DNA of 64,000 nt, from NCBI GenBank assembly GCA_028641055.1, contig CM054063.1, forward strand, positions 51,523,827 through 51,587,826, given 5' to 3'. Each line of letters opens with the position of its first letter. Position 1 is the stretch's first letter. The DNA is from Alopecurus myosuroides (taxonomy: Eukaryota; Streptophyta; Magnoliopsida; Poales; Poaceae). Shown piece by piece: positions 10,291-20,589 of this stretch. The translations under genes and the position numbers were made by a program. Under the pieces are notes generated by a model. It was not told the DNA's origin, made no database searches, and saw nothing but the letters and a program-made list of their open reading frames with translations.

Positions 10291-10667
10291 AAACCCTACT
10301 TGCGTTTGTTCAGTACAGGCACTGCCGCGGGTATAAAATAATTTGTGTAATTAGAACGAGCAAAATTTGATTTGGACAACTAGAAATATATTTTAGGAGG
10401 GCATTTCATATACGAACACAAGATCTTTGACTATATGATTCGGGGTCTATGTTTAAGTCTTAGAATGTCGTCCCGTGCAAAAAAAAAAAGAGTTCAACAT
10501 TGATGAACGGAACCAGACTTGATCACATGGGTCGGCATGGAGAGCACGTTCCGAGAATTCCCCAAGATACAGACACGACGAGCGTTGCTCAGGAGATGGC
10601 ATTTCGTACTCGTACATGTACTACGTATTGCGAATTTCAGATGTGCCAAGAGAAAAGCTACAGCGGT
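10291..10667. other. Stretch without a recognised gene
   Basis: I see no convincing coding frame. An A-run lies at about 10480-10490. The text between the LINE and the TIR element at 10671 is probably unique or anciently repetitive. Confidence 0.4.
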
Positions 10668-10670
10668 TTA

Positions 10671-11720
10671 GGGTGTGTTTGTTTGGGCTGGCTGTGGCTG
10701 GCTGTCGCTGGCTGCGGTGCTGTGCAGAGAAATCTGCTGTCCAGGAAAAGCTGCTGTTCCGAGTTGTCATGTTTGGCAACTCAGCTGGCTGTCTGGCTGT
10801 GAACTGCTAAATTGTCTGAAATGCCCTGTGAATCACGAAAACGTGTATTGTCGCTGATTTCCATTACATCAGACTAGCTAAACTAAATATTTACAAAATG
10901 CATTTCCATTACATCACACCGGCTAACTCATGATACCATTTCCATTACATCAAATAGTTCTTAAAGTTCTCCTAAATCGAGAAATTGTCTAAAACACACT
11001 TTAAGTCATGAAAGCTTATATTTTTTCCGATTTACGTGTAATAAACAAATGTATATACCATTTTGTTGATAGACCGGAGGAGTGGTGCATATACAAGTTC
11101 GGTATCGTTTTGCCTGACAGAGATCGTGGACGAGTAGTTGGTGCGTTGGTCAAAGCTCGGACATGAATGCCCAGCGGAAGAGCCCAACCAACAGGCCTCG
11201 TAGGTTTGCTCAGCTCCAATTGCAGACCGCGTACGGTGGCTCGGATCCGATCGTCCGGGGACGGCGCTGCCGGGACCTGGTCGGTCGACGACGGCAGGCG
11301 CCAATCGAGATCTGGGCGGCGGTTTTCCGGCGAGGACGGCGGGATGGAGCTCTGGTGGTGGGGAGGACTGCCGGCGGCGGGGAGCACGTCCGGCGGCGCT
11401 GGGCGATCGAGAACGGTGGGCGAGGACAGCGGCGTAGAAGCGACGACGCTGGCGGCCATGTGCGCGTTCCGCGTGCGAGGACAACGGCCTGGTATGCTCG
11501 AGTGGCAAGTCCTCGTAATTTTGTTCAACAACATGTCCAAGCCTGAAAAACGATTCGGTCACTTTCGGGAAGCAGCAGGAAGCACCCCTTGAGGTGCTTT
11601 CTCGCCTATGCCTGTTTCGCTGGCTCGCTTCGGAAAAGCCAGGAGCCAACGCACCCTGTTTGTTTCCTCTTGGGTGCTTTTTTCAGTAGAAAGCAGGCAA
11701 AAGCCCAAACAAACACGCCC
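10671..11720. mobile_element. PIF/Harbinger-like non-autonomous TIR element (1050 bp)
   Basis: The left end is GGGTGTGTTTGTTTGGGC and the right end is its complement with one change (GCCCAAACAAACACGCCC). Flanking triplets are TTA at 10668-10670 and 11721-11723, the expected Harbinger duplication. There is no transposase. The right half (11160-11540) is GC-rich and reads like a 5' UTR or coding fragment of a plant gene on one strand or the other, but no frame is recognisable. Inside are three copies of ATTTCCATTACATCA (10858-10872, 10902-10916, 10938-10952). Confidence 0.8.
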
Positions 11721-11723
11721 TTA

Positions 11724-12150
11724 GATCCTCACGGCTTCCGCTGTCGCCCAAAGATACACGCCATTATGTCAGGCGATCTTGTCGCTGACCGCGGCGAATA
11801 TGAGGCATCCATCGGCCATGTAGGGAAACAGAGACAGCATTCATTTGGCGAAGCACACAGAGGTAAGTACCTGACGTGGAGATTACTGTGATGGAGACTA
11901 GTACTTATTCATGATCAGCTCGTCGTCTCCTTACAGATCACAAGTCCACTTTCAAACCACCGATGAAGGACGGTAATATGTGAGTTTAGTACTCTCCCTG
12001 TGGATACATTACATACAGTACAGAGGCCGCATGTTTTTTAAGGATACGTCTTGGAAAAGACGCATCGGTTTAATAGAAGAAAGGCCTAGAGGCCAATTAC
12101 AACGCGTTTCGGCACAGGCGCCAGAAACACAGGTAGGGTCTCCAAATGGC
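11724..12150. other. Stretch between two TIR elements, no gene recognised
   Basis: There is a short plus-strand frame around 11760-11890 and a possible splice donor (GAGGTAAGTACC at about 11859), but the homology is not recognised. It may be a leftover exon of a host gene or further transposon cargo. Confidence 0.3.
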
Positions 12151-12153
12151 TTA

Positions 12154-13242
12154 GAGCAACTCTAGCAGAACACCTAAAAGGGACAGAAATATAAAGTTCC
12201 GGCGGTTTTAGGGGTTGGACTCAGTTTTCACGCGCTAGCACAGACTGAAAACTCGGCCCGGCCTAAAAACGGCTTACAGCCCCCGAATCCCCTCTTCCAG
12301 CCTGTATTTATTCGGCAGCGCGAGCCGTTTTCGAGTCAGGACCGAAAACCTAGCGCCGCCGCCGACGACAAATTGCCCCTGCGAATCCCCACCTCCGGCG
12401 AGCAATAACCGCGCGTCGGCGACAGATCTAGCAAAGCACCATACAATGGCGCGTAGCCCTAGCTCAGGAGGGTCCGGGAGAGGTCGTGGCGACGCCGGGG
12501 ATGACCCTGAGCGCAAGCGGCTCGTTCGGTCCGACGCCGGCCGCAAGCGGGGTGCGTGGAGGTTCTTCCGCACGGGGGCGCCCATCCCGGAGAGGTTCCG
12601 GTATAGCGCTGTGGAGGAGTACGACCGCAGGATGCACCGTGGGAGCTTCAACTACGGCGAAGGGAGCTCCATCTGCGAACACGGAGCTCCTGTAGGTGGG
12701 CCTCGCAGAGACGCCCTCGTCATCCGCGGGCCTCCTCCGCAGGGGCATGACCCCGCGGCCTTTGCCTCCACCGTCTCGCAGGACGACTTCGTCCCCGACG
12801 AACAGGTGGACGCGATGGTGGCGCTCCTTTGCGCCCAGACGGCGACGGAGGAGAAGCAACTCCAGTAGTTGCGCTAGGCGGACACAGAGCTCCTCCAGGC
12901 GGGCCTTGCCGCGGACGCCGCCCACATGGAGCGCGCGGCGTACTGGAAGAAGGTGGCGGAGGACGACGCCAAGGAGTCCATCGACATCCTCCGGAGGTCG
13001 CCGTACTGCTAGGCGCTAGCCGTAGTCCCTAGGTTCGCCATAGTGTGTAGGCTCGCCGTAGTTCGGCCGCAAAAGCTATCTATATATGCAAACTTTCACG
13101 CGCAGATGTTCAGCTATCAATGAAATGTCGAATTTCTCAGTTCCATTTACGGGTTCTACTACGAGCTAGGTGAGTTCTACTACGAGCTAGGAGTTCTTCA
13201 CCCTTCAAACCGACGAAAAGGCAGGCGCGGCTAGAGTTGCTC
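12154..13242. mobile_element. PIF/Harbinger-like TIR element with ORF cargo (1089 bp)
   Basis: The ends are GAGCAACTCTAGC and its perfect complement GCTAGAGTTGCTC. They are flanked by TTA at 12151-12153 and 13243-13245, matching the Harbinger duplication. There is no transposase. The interior holds a promoter-like stretch (GTATTTATTC near 12303) and a plus-strand gene-like ORF at 12446. This is the layout of a Pack-type TIR element, in which a small element carries a piece of a gene. Confidence 0.85.
12446..13012 (+). pseudogene. Unknown cargo ORF in the Harbinger-like element, two in-frame TAG codons
   Basis: The ATG at 12446 has a good plant context (ACAATGGC). The frame is open for 140 codons to a TAG at 12866-12868, meets a second TAG at 12875-12877, then continues open to a TAG at 13010-13012, 188 positions in all. 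The N-terminus is rich in Gly, Arg and Ser, the middle has WRFFRTGAPIPERFRYSAVEEYDRR, and the C-terminus looks helical (ADTELLQAGLAADAAHMERA). Both internal stops sit where Gln would fit a helical heptad pattern, so CAG to TAG decay is likely. I do not recognise the family. GC content is far above the surroundings. A shorter 140-residue product could still be made. Confidence 0.5.
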
Positions 13243-13690
13243 TTAGACCAAGTAAACGTAGTATGTGAAATTGGCCATAAATCCCTGGAATTTATATGGA
13301 GAATAGGACTAGATCGCTGAATCTTAGACATGATAGCGAGTACTGACAGAGAAGCAAATGAGCAAGAGCCACATCTTTTACAATCCCAGAAATTGTTTAT
13401 GCTAAATCTACATATGAGAAGTTTGCCCCCTTTTTTCTCCTCTGATTTGAATGCGCTGCGGCTCCAATGTTTTTGTTTTCCGGCCAAAAAAAAAATACTC
13501 CACGTGATTTGCTTCCGTTTTTTTCCAACCCCAAGCGTCAGGTAATTTCCATGTTTCTCACTATCTTATTTTATTCTATTTGATACTTTCAAGGTGGATT
13601 TGCTTCCATTTGTTGATTTCTGGTTTTTTACATGGTTTTTTAACAGAAATTGGAGGAAATCCTTAGTAAAAATCAGGCTACCAAGGAAGA

Positions 13691-14101
13691 ATCCAATGTG
13701 CATCTCTGATTATATGCAAACCTGTGCTCCATAAGGAAGGATCCGGTCTCCATGCTCACATCTGCATAATTTGTTTGTTCCCATTGTGAAGCGGTGGAAG
13801 GATGCAACTTTTATGATTCTTTTTCTTTGGATCCGGTGCACAGACCCTCCGTTTTTTCTTGTATTTTTTTTCGGTCATCATGGAAACCTTCCAGGCGTTG
13901 GTGCACCGTGGATGACTGAACGAGAGGGTATGCAGTGGCGAATTAGAAGAACTGGGAGGCGTGTTTTTCAAAACATGGGCGGCTTCATGATTATATGGGG
14001 AATGCAGTTTGCTGTGTTTATTGCAATACTGAGGAGGAATCCAATGTATATGCAAACTTGTGCTCCATAAGGAAGGATCCAATCTTCATGCTCACATCTG
14101 C
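13691..14101. repeat. Direct repeat pair (13691-13765 and 14039-14101)
   Basis: Both copies contain ATCCAATGT, TATATGCAAAC.TGTGCTCC, ATAAGGAAGGATCC and CATGCTCACATCTGC. The first copy has about 15 extra bases after ATCCAATG. The 273 bases between hold no convincing gene. It could be a local duplication or the edges of an old insertion. Confidence 0.55.
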
Positions 14102-15959
14102 TCAACTTTCAACTCACTATATTTGCTGACATAGTCAGTGACAGAACCGTGACTATGGCGAATACGGGGAAGAGTTGTTTGTGAGAAGCAAAGTACCACC
14201 ATATTTTTGCACATGTTCTTAGTGGCCAATACTGCATATAGCCAATTAAGATGGAGACTCCCTCTTATGTTGAGAAAGTTATCCTCATTTTGGTGATGTC
14301 CAAATTCCACACTTTCCTGGTGCAATTATGCTATCTTCTTATCTCCGCTTGAATGCTGGAATTTTGTATTTATTTATGGTATAACAGTAGCTTGGGAAAT
14401 ATAAGGTATCTATGTCCACATATCACTAGCTTTGGAAAGTTCAGGTTGTTATGCGCATGGTTTAGACACTACTGCAGGCTAGAGTCTGTCGTATATTCAC
14501 TTCAGACTTTGAAGTCTATTATGATTGCTGAATATAGATATGTCGCTTTATTTTCTACATTGCATATGTACGTACTGCCATACGCATCAAGTGAGTATCC
14601 ACTACTGACACAATTAGTTTTTCTCAATTACCTTATACAGAGTCTCAATTAGGGAGAGTTCGTGTATTAGTGCCAGGTCGCAGTTCTGGTGGCATCCTAG
14701 CACTACTGTGTACTGAATATGAAAAATAAGAGAAGATACAAGCTCTAGGTAAAACATATTCGGCTCCTTAAATTCTATATTTTTTACTTTTATAAAAAGC
14801 ACTTTTTTTTTGCTGAACACACACTTTTACAAAGAAACTTGGGTAAAGAGGATCAACTAAAATATGGAAGCACCCGCTAGAAAATTTACTTTTGAATCGT
14901 ATTGTAGACATTTTGAAGAGGTGATTTTGTTTCATATATCACTATAATGTGTGATCCAGAGAAAATAGTGCCTCCAGAGTACATTGGATTAGTCTCTTAT
15001 GTCATCTCATGTTGCTGATCCTTTTGCCGAGTTTCCTCATTTTGTTTGATTGCATTTTTCCTTTCTAAGTTTACAGAACCTTATAAATGGTTGAAAATTT
15101 ATGGTTCTTAATATACATCATGTGTGATATAACCTCTCTTAGTAAGTGCAAAGCTAAATGCACATATATTCTACTACCCAAGTTATATTTGAACTTCTAT
15201 TAGGAAGCATGAAGCATAGCAACTGAGTAGTCGTACTCTGTTCTTTGCGTTTTAAGTGGCATGGTAATTTAGGAAGACATGATGCCTAGCCACTATATAC
15301 CGCTGTAGAGAGCACTACTATAGAGGAGTCATCAAGTTCCCGTGTGCACACGTAAGAATGCCAAAAGTGATGGTATTAAACCACGAGATGCTGATTGTGT
15401 AGCGAGTCTTACCAGCACTAGGAAGGAGCAGCAACCTGCTGCGAGCACATGATGATCTCCTCCAGCAGTCCAACATACTGCATCAGAAGTGTGATGGACT
15501 GCTGACCAGCACATGGTTATGCAGCGATGTCATCATACATCAGAACACCACTCTTTGCTAAGACCAGCACAACTTGCTCCTTATGCAGCACCAAACACCC
15601 TGAAAAACCGAAACAACCGCCAATGCAACATTGAAGGATCCACGGTAGCAACATTGAGCCTACCATTGTTCCTGTGTATGCTAATACCAAACGCCATGTG
15701 GATTGCAAGCTGTTCAATAAAAAAAATGGTGGATTGCAAGCAGAAACTGGCCATCACACCACGATTTAGGCACTAACCTGAATATTTAAATACTAAAACA
15801 ACATGAAAATCATGGAGCTGAGGACTTCAGATCTATCCCACTAAAAATCCCCAAAAAAGGAAGCTCTAAAGGAAACAGTTGGAAGAATAAAAGTCGCATC
15901 TATGACAAAGTGACAAAATTACCCAACTAAGCTAACTCAATGTGTCTAGCAAATATTGT
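14102..15959. other. AT-rich stretch, no gene seen
   Basis: Only short chance frames are present. The right few hundred bases would be the 3' UTR and downstream flank of the minus-strand MAM33 gene. No repeat family is recognised. Confidence 0.4.
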
Positions 15960-18037
15960 CTACTTCTTGAGATAGCATTCAACATTTTTCAGCCACCGGA
16001 CAAGCTCTGTCTGCTCCTTGTTTTCCATGTACGTGTGCAGGAATGCTGCAAGCTCATCATCAACTCCTCTCTCCTCCAAGTAATCTCGCATCCCACTCTG
16101 CATCTCCTCATCTAACTCCCTGCTCAACGGAACATGAGACAAGGCTAGTTTTCAATATATGCACAAGCAAACGGAGAAAACATTTTAACATCTCATAAGA
16201 TATATCCATAATGTTGAACGCTATACTATAGTATTTCAAAGAACTAAGTCTGGATTATAACAAACCAAAATAATACCAGTTAGCAAACAAGAACTGCAGG
16301 ATCTTTTTGTGCTAAATCTGCAACAGCTTACTACTGCAAGATAGCACTGGTGGTTCTTTCTGTACATTCTGTTGTTGAATCTAAGGAGCCAACACCGCCG
16401 TTCCCCAACAAGCACCACTTTACTGAGAAAAATATTCGAACAAATATCCCTTGACACAGAACTGGAATTCAAACAAATCTCCCTCCACACCCCGAAGCAC
16501 AAGCATTCCATCTATTGCATGATCATCTCTCCAGGCAATAAGTCACCACTACTCCACAAGCATAGGCATGATAAACAAATGTCCTGATTTAATCCGGAAC
16601 TCAAAGGTTGCCCGGGCTAAAATGAGCTTTGCTAACATAGATTTATTTGGCATTAGAGCTAAACTTGCTATGTTATCTACAATGTGTCAAAGCCAATGCC
16701 AAATGCCAAATTCCCTTATTGTGTGGCCCACCATGTATAAAGTAATAATAAACTATTTTGGGCTGCATACTCTATCTCTAGTCTCACTCCTCCATCCAAC
16801 TATTTTATTCACTTAAAAGAATTTGGCATTGGATCTTCTAGTTGCTCCTACGCCAAATTATTTGGCTTTGGCACCAAGATTTGGCACCTCTACAATGTAG
16901 GGAACCGATGCCAAAAGCCAAATAGGGTATTTGGCACCCAAATTTGGCACACACTGTGGATGCCCTAATACTCCCTCCGTCCTCAAAAAGTGTACGTTTT
17001 CCTTTTATGGAAATCTATTGTTTTAAAGTTTGAGCAACTTTATTGGGAAACGTAACAACATTTATGGTACTAATAAATTGGTATCGTTAGATCCGTTTTG
17101 AAATATACTTTTATAATACATGGATTTTATATCGTATAGATTGATGTTATTTTGTATAAAGTTGGTCAAAGTTTAACCAAGACCAAGACCAATTCTAGAG
17201 GTACACTTATTCGAGGACGGAGGGAGTACTTCAAACTTCTTATGCATTGGAATTTTTGTGTGCAAAGTTGTTTGTTTTGGTGACCTGTGCAAGACGAAGT
17301 AAACTGGGTACACAAGAAGATGTCCCTTCAACCTTGTGATTATTGGGCAGGGTAACAAATTAAAGTTTTGGTTCGAGTTCATTGTCCGTTGTATCTATAC
17401 TAAAGTAGCATCGCAAGAAGAGGATTCTCCAAAAATACAGGATTCTAAGTAAATATTGTGGATATAACTACGGTATGGAAAATATTTTCACTAAAATTAT
17501 TAGAACGTTAGGTCACCTGAACCGGCAGCCCATGTATTGCTGCTCCGGCGTCGGCCCACCGCGGCGGACAGGGAAGACCCTCTCCACATCCATCTCCTCG
17601 GGCCACGCTGAGCACTCAAAGCTGAGCGCAAAGTCAGGCCGCGCGGGCTTGGAGACCTCGACGTGGACGCTGATGTGCATCCTGGGGGGTCCGCCGTCTT
17701 CGGCCCCCGCACCTGAGCGGGTTGGCGCCACAGCACCGTCGACCATGGTGGCATCCACCTTGACCTCCTCCTCGTCCCCGCCCTCGGAGGGAGAGAAGGA
17801 ACGACGCAGGCGCACCCACTGCTCGCCGGGGCGGTCATCTACGGTGAACTGTATGGCGGAGGGCGGTAGCGGTGGGGCTGGCTCGGCGCGGCAGGAGGAG
17901 ATCTCGGAGCGGAGGGAGCGAAGGAGGCGGTCGAGGAAGGCGGATCGGCGCATGTCGGACATATACTGTCGCGACGGGAGGAGACGCGGAGGAAGCGCTA
18001 TGAGGTGGGGGCGTAGGTGGAGCAGCCGCCGGGCCAT
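15960..18037 (-). CDS. Mitochondrial glycoprotein (MAM33/p32) family protein, two exons
   Basis: Exon 1 runs 18037 to 17517 and exon 2 runs 16119 to 15960 (stop TAG at 15962-15960). The intron 17516-16120 has a GT donor (TTCAG|GTGACC) and an AG acceptor (GAGCAG|GGAG). The join keeps frame and gives 226 residues, the usual family length. The start is the ATG at 18037 in good context (TTCGCCATGGCC). The Arg-rich N-terminus MARRLLHLRP...RLLPSR fits a mitochondrial presequence. Family motifs in order: FLDRLLRSLRSEI, FTVDDRPGEQWVRLRR, EEEVKVDATMVDG, HISVHVEVSK, FECSAWPEEMDVERVFPVRR, then exon 2 RELDEEMQSGMRDYLEERG and LAAFLHTYMENKEQTELVRWL. These acidic proteins form doughnut-shaped trimers in the mitochondrial matrix; the plant role is poorly defined. 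No stop or frameshift is seen, so this is the one host gene in the window likely to be intact, though transposons crowd its promoter. Confidence 0.92.
16630..16968. mobile_element. Miniature-element-like region in the MAM33 intron
   Basis: The stretch repeats (A/T)TTTGGCA and its complement many times and has opposed CTACAATGTGTCAAAGCC and GCCAAAAGCC-type text. The right end GTGTGGATGCCCT resembles ends of grass TIR elements that start GGGCATCCACA. A matching left end is not clear, so the borders are approximate. Confidence 0.4.
16971..17226. mobile_element. Stowaway-type miniature element in the MAM33 intron
   Basis: The element is 256 bases long. Its ends are CTCCCTCCGTCCTCAAAAAG and a complement with few changes (TTATTCGAGGACGGAGGGAG), flanked by TA at 16969-16970 and 17227-17228. 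It is AT-rich and noncoding, and lies wholly inside the intron, away from both splice sites. Confidence 0.9.
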
Positions 18038-18107
18038 GGCGAAGCGGCGCTGCGCGTGGATGGTGGCCACCGCTGATTTTGAGAAGAAGACAGCACTTGG
18101 GCCGAGT

Positions 18108-18190
18108 ACCTTTTTTTTTTAGCGAACACCGCACGCTTTATTAAAACATCAAACACAAAACCAAACCAAGTTTGTACAATCCGGACGAGC
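18108..18190 (-). mobile_element. Short LINE 3' tail at the MAM33 5' end
   Basis: On the minus strand the text reads GTTTTAATAAAGCGTGCGGTGTTCGCT and then an A-run (poly(T) at 18110-18120 on the plus strand). This resembles a LINE 3' end. The A-run ends about 70 bases upstream of the MAM33 ATG. No ORF2 sequence is attached, so it is a dead short insertion or is cut by the neighbouring TIR element. Confidence 0.45.
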
Positions 18191-18193
18191 ATC

Positions 18194-19878
18194 TCAGAGC
18201 ATGTCCACCCACGCCCATCAAATATGTTTCCGGCACCCCCAATTGGACCCTTTTTGGGACGTCGGACCTGTGTCCGCGATTTTGGTGGACCTGCCACAGC
18301 GGCATCCTCTAAACATTATCATTTGCCCGTTGTTAAAGCAAACAGATTGTAGGCATGCCAAACGAACGTCATTGTGCCATTAAAACAGAACAATGTTTAA
18401 ACAAAAACAATAAAACAAAGTCTGACGACTTAGCGCCCCTACTCATCTGCGTCGGGGTGGTCCTCCTCCTCGCCGTCGGGTCCCTCCGCGCCGTGCGGGG
18501 CCTCACCGTCCGTGCAGCAGGGGTGGCGGACGCATGTGCCATCGTACATCTTGATGCGCAACTTGCCTGCCCCGGCCTAGTGGAAGGTGAGCATCCAACC
18601 CTGCTGCAGCTAGTGCATGCGGGTGAATGCAGCCTAGCCGTTGCCGAGGAACAGGCGGCCGTCGTGCCTGAACACGACGGCCACGCACCGGTGGGGGCAC
18701 CCTTCCAGCTGGAGGGTGAAGGAGTCCGGCTCCCTGCCTTCGAGCAGGACGCCGATCATATCTGACAGCCGCAAGGAGTTGCCCAATGGCTGCCAAAGTA
18801 GCATGAAGAACTCGGGGAATCCGACTCCGTCGTCGCTGTCGGTGTCGTTGTCGCTGTGAGACTACTGCTCGACCTCCACGGGCGACGCGACGACCATGCC
18901 TCCTCGCCCTCCACGCACTCTGCGGCCTCCTCGCCCTCCACGGCCTCCTCGGTCTCCACGGGGCATCATCGGAATGATGGGGAAGGGGCATCAATTGAGG
19001 ATTTTATAGTTGTCGTGGGCAGACTCCTCGGTTGTGGGGACGTGCGCAGAGTGGGGGAAGTGGGGACGTGCACGTTGGGAAGGCGCGCCTCGAGCCGCGT
19101 CGCGTCGCCTGCCTGCAGCCGCCGCCCCGGATCCTATCCTGCCGTGGCCGCCTCGCCTCCCTGCAGCCGCCGCCTCACATCCTATCCTATCGCTGCCGCC
19201 TCGCTTGCCTGCAGCCGTCTTGCGTCCTGTTGATGTCGCCTCGGGATACGGCGCCAGACCTCTTTATAAGAGACCGTGATAAGCCACGGCGATTGCACAC
19301 CCACGATCGTCCACGCCGGTTGCACGCCCACAACAATGACGCTTCCTGAGCCGCTGCAGGAGTAGGCTCGTTGAGACTCTTGGCCATCATGGGAGGACGC
19401 CCGGCGAGGTGCAGACCCACGGTTCTTTCCACCGCCACCGGCACTTCCCGGGGCTCCTGTCGTGCCGCTTCCCGGAACACACCCACCGCCGACGCCGGAG
19501 TAGGAGGACACTCCGCCGCCGCCACCATCGGATGACGAGGATTAGTTCCCGCGGTAGGCGTCGCGTCGTTATTTTGCAAATTTCGTTCTATTTATATGTA
19601 AAAAGAGCCATATGCCTCTACCTTTTTTAACTTATGAGCACACTGTTTTCAAGTTTATTTGTGTCACTGACGGGCGATGGCCGCTTGTCGGGTGGGGTGA
19701 CCGGACAATCTCCGGCACCCCCTGGCAGGCCCCCAAGTTTGGCGGGTGGGCTGGGGGGCCGAACAGAAACTTGGCGGGAGGACACCATTGGTGGGTGCCG
19801 CTGCGGCGTTTTTTTTTTGTCCGGACCCCCATTGGGCCTTTGGGGGGCCTTTGGGGGGTGCCGGTGGAGATGCTCTGA
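18194..19878. mobile_element. Pack-type TIR element with captured B3-like gene piece
   Basis: The ends are TCAGAGCATGTCCACC and GGTGGAGATGCTCTGA, complementary at 15 of 16 positions, and both are followed inward by GC-rich text including GGCACCCCC / GGGGGGTGCC. There is no transposase. No clean target duplication is visible: the three bases taken as ends (TCA and TGA) are themselves complementary. The superfamily is therefore open, with PIF/Harbinger or CACTA-like possible. Cargo includes a B3-like domain on the minus strand and GC-rich frames at 18990-19280. It lies directly upstream of the MAM33 gene. Confidence 0.6.
18436..18850 (-). pseudogene. Captured B3-like DNA-binding domain, three in-frame TAG codons
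   Basis: One minus-strand frame reads an acidic start, then FPEFFMLLWQPLGNSLRLSD, then LEGREPDSFTLQLEG, then VVFRHDGRLFLGNG, AAFTRMH, LQQGWMLTFH and GAGKLRIKMYDG. The order of strands and the FF...L...LEGR...GRLF.G pattern resembles the plant B3 transcription-factor fold. Stops (TAG) lie at 18634-18636, 18610-18612 and 18577-18579, all in the same frame; the first sits where B3 domains have Trp. A second acidic tail follows. It is inside a TIR element and so is probably a captured, decayed gene copy. B3 assignment is by pattern only. Confidence 0.45.
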
Positions 19879-20560
19879 GGGTGTGTTTGGTTTTAGGAAT
19901 CAAGTGGAACATAATGGAACAGTTCCATTCTTTTGGATGGTTCATGTGTTTGGCTGGGGCATAGAATGGAATAAAGTGGTTCTCAAACCGGAATATTCCA
20001 CCTAGATGCGGAACCAACTCATTCCTCCAAATCGGCCGGACCGCATGGAACGGCTTGTCATGTGAGAGCACGTGAGATTTCTTCTCACCGCAGCTGCCGG
20101 TTGCTTCGCCCGCGAGCCTCCAGCATCGCGCCTCCTCTTCCCTCGCGTACGGCCACCGGCCCGCTCCAGCCCCGCTGTCCGCCCCCAACCTCCCGTCTCC
20201 GCCTCTGCCAGGCCCAGCGTGCGCCGCTTCCCTAGATCCAACAAGAAAATCAGCATCACCCTCGGCGAGTCTCTGCCGGCGGCCTGCATCTGGAAGGAAA
20301 GGAGAAGGCGCGGACTGGTGCACGAGAAGTATGGAAAGATCTTCGATGAGGCGCTGCCCAACCGGGCGGCGTATGAGGCGGACGACCAGTCGACGCTCGT
20401 GTACCTGCTCGTGACCGAAAATCGGCCCCCCAAACTGTCCGCGGAAACGATCAGGTGTGTACCGGGCAACGTAAAAACGGTCAACTCCAATCATAGTCCT
20501 CATTTTATAAATGAAAAATTGCTACAAACCATGCAAACAACTAGTACCTAGGGTAGTGTT
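19879..20560 (+). mobile_element. Fragment starting with a Harbinger-like end and carrying gene exons
   Basis: The left edge GGGTGTGTTTGGTTTTAGGA resembles the ends of the element at 10671, and the next 100 bases are typical of grass TIR elements. No matching right end was found, so the borders are uncertain. The GC-rich stretch 20072-20455 is coding-like. Confidence 0.4.
20220..20455 (+). pseudogene. Exon fragment resembling a GT34 (GMA12/MNN10) glycosyltransferase
   Basis: The frame reads YGKIFDEALPNRAAYEADDQ then STLVYLLVTENR. GT34 galactosyl- and xylosyltransferases have a conserved ADDQSALVYLL block preceded by a similar L-P-R-F/Y-E-A stretch, so this is likely a captured piece. The frame ends with a GT donor-like site after 20455 (ATCAG|GTGTGT). 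The upstream 150 bases (Pro- and Arg-rich) do not look like GT34 and may be a fused foreign 5' part. The Golgi-anchor segment and the rest of the enzyme are absent, so no activity is expected. Confidence 0.45.
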
Positions 20561-20589
20561 GCTAGATTTTCTACTATCTACTCGCATCG

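Noticed and set aside
11016..11649. Overlapping long minus-strand ORFs and plus-strand ORFs in the first Harbinger-like element
   Set aside because: Several frames are open on both strands because of high GC; none shows a recognisable domain, so I do not call a gene.
12464..12925. Minus-strand ORF of 153 codons opposite the Harbinger cargo
   Set aside because: It is a GC-driven shadow of the plus-strand frame, with no motif and no plausible start context.
17500..18122. Plus-strand and other minus-strand ORFs over MAM33 exon 1
   Set aside because: They overlap the clearly conserved MAM33 frame in other frames and show no family match.
18503..18994. Arg-rich 163-codon minus-strand ORF
   Set aside because: Low-complexity shadow of the B3-like frame.
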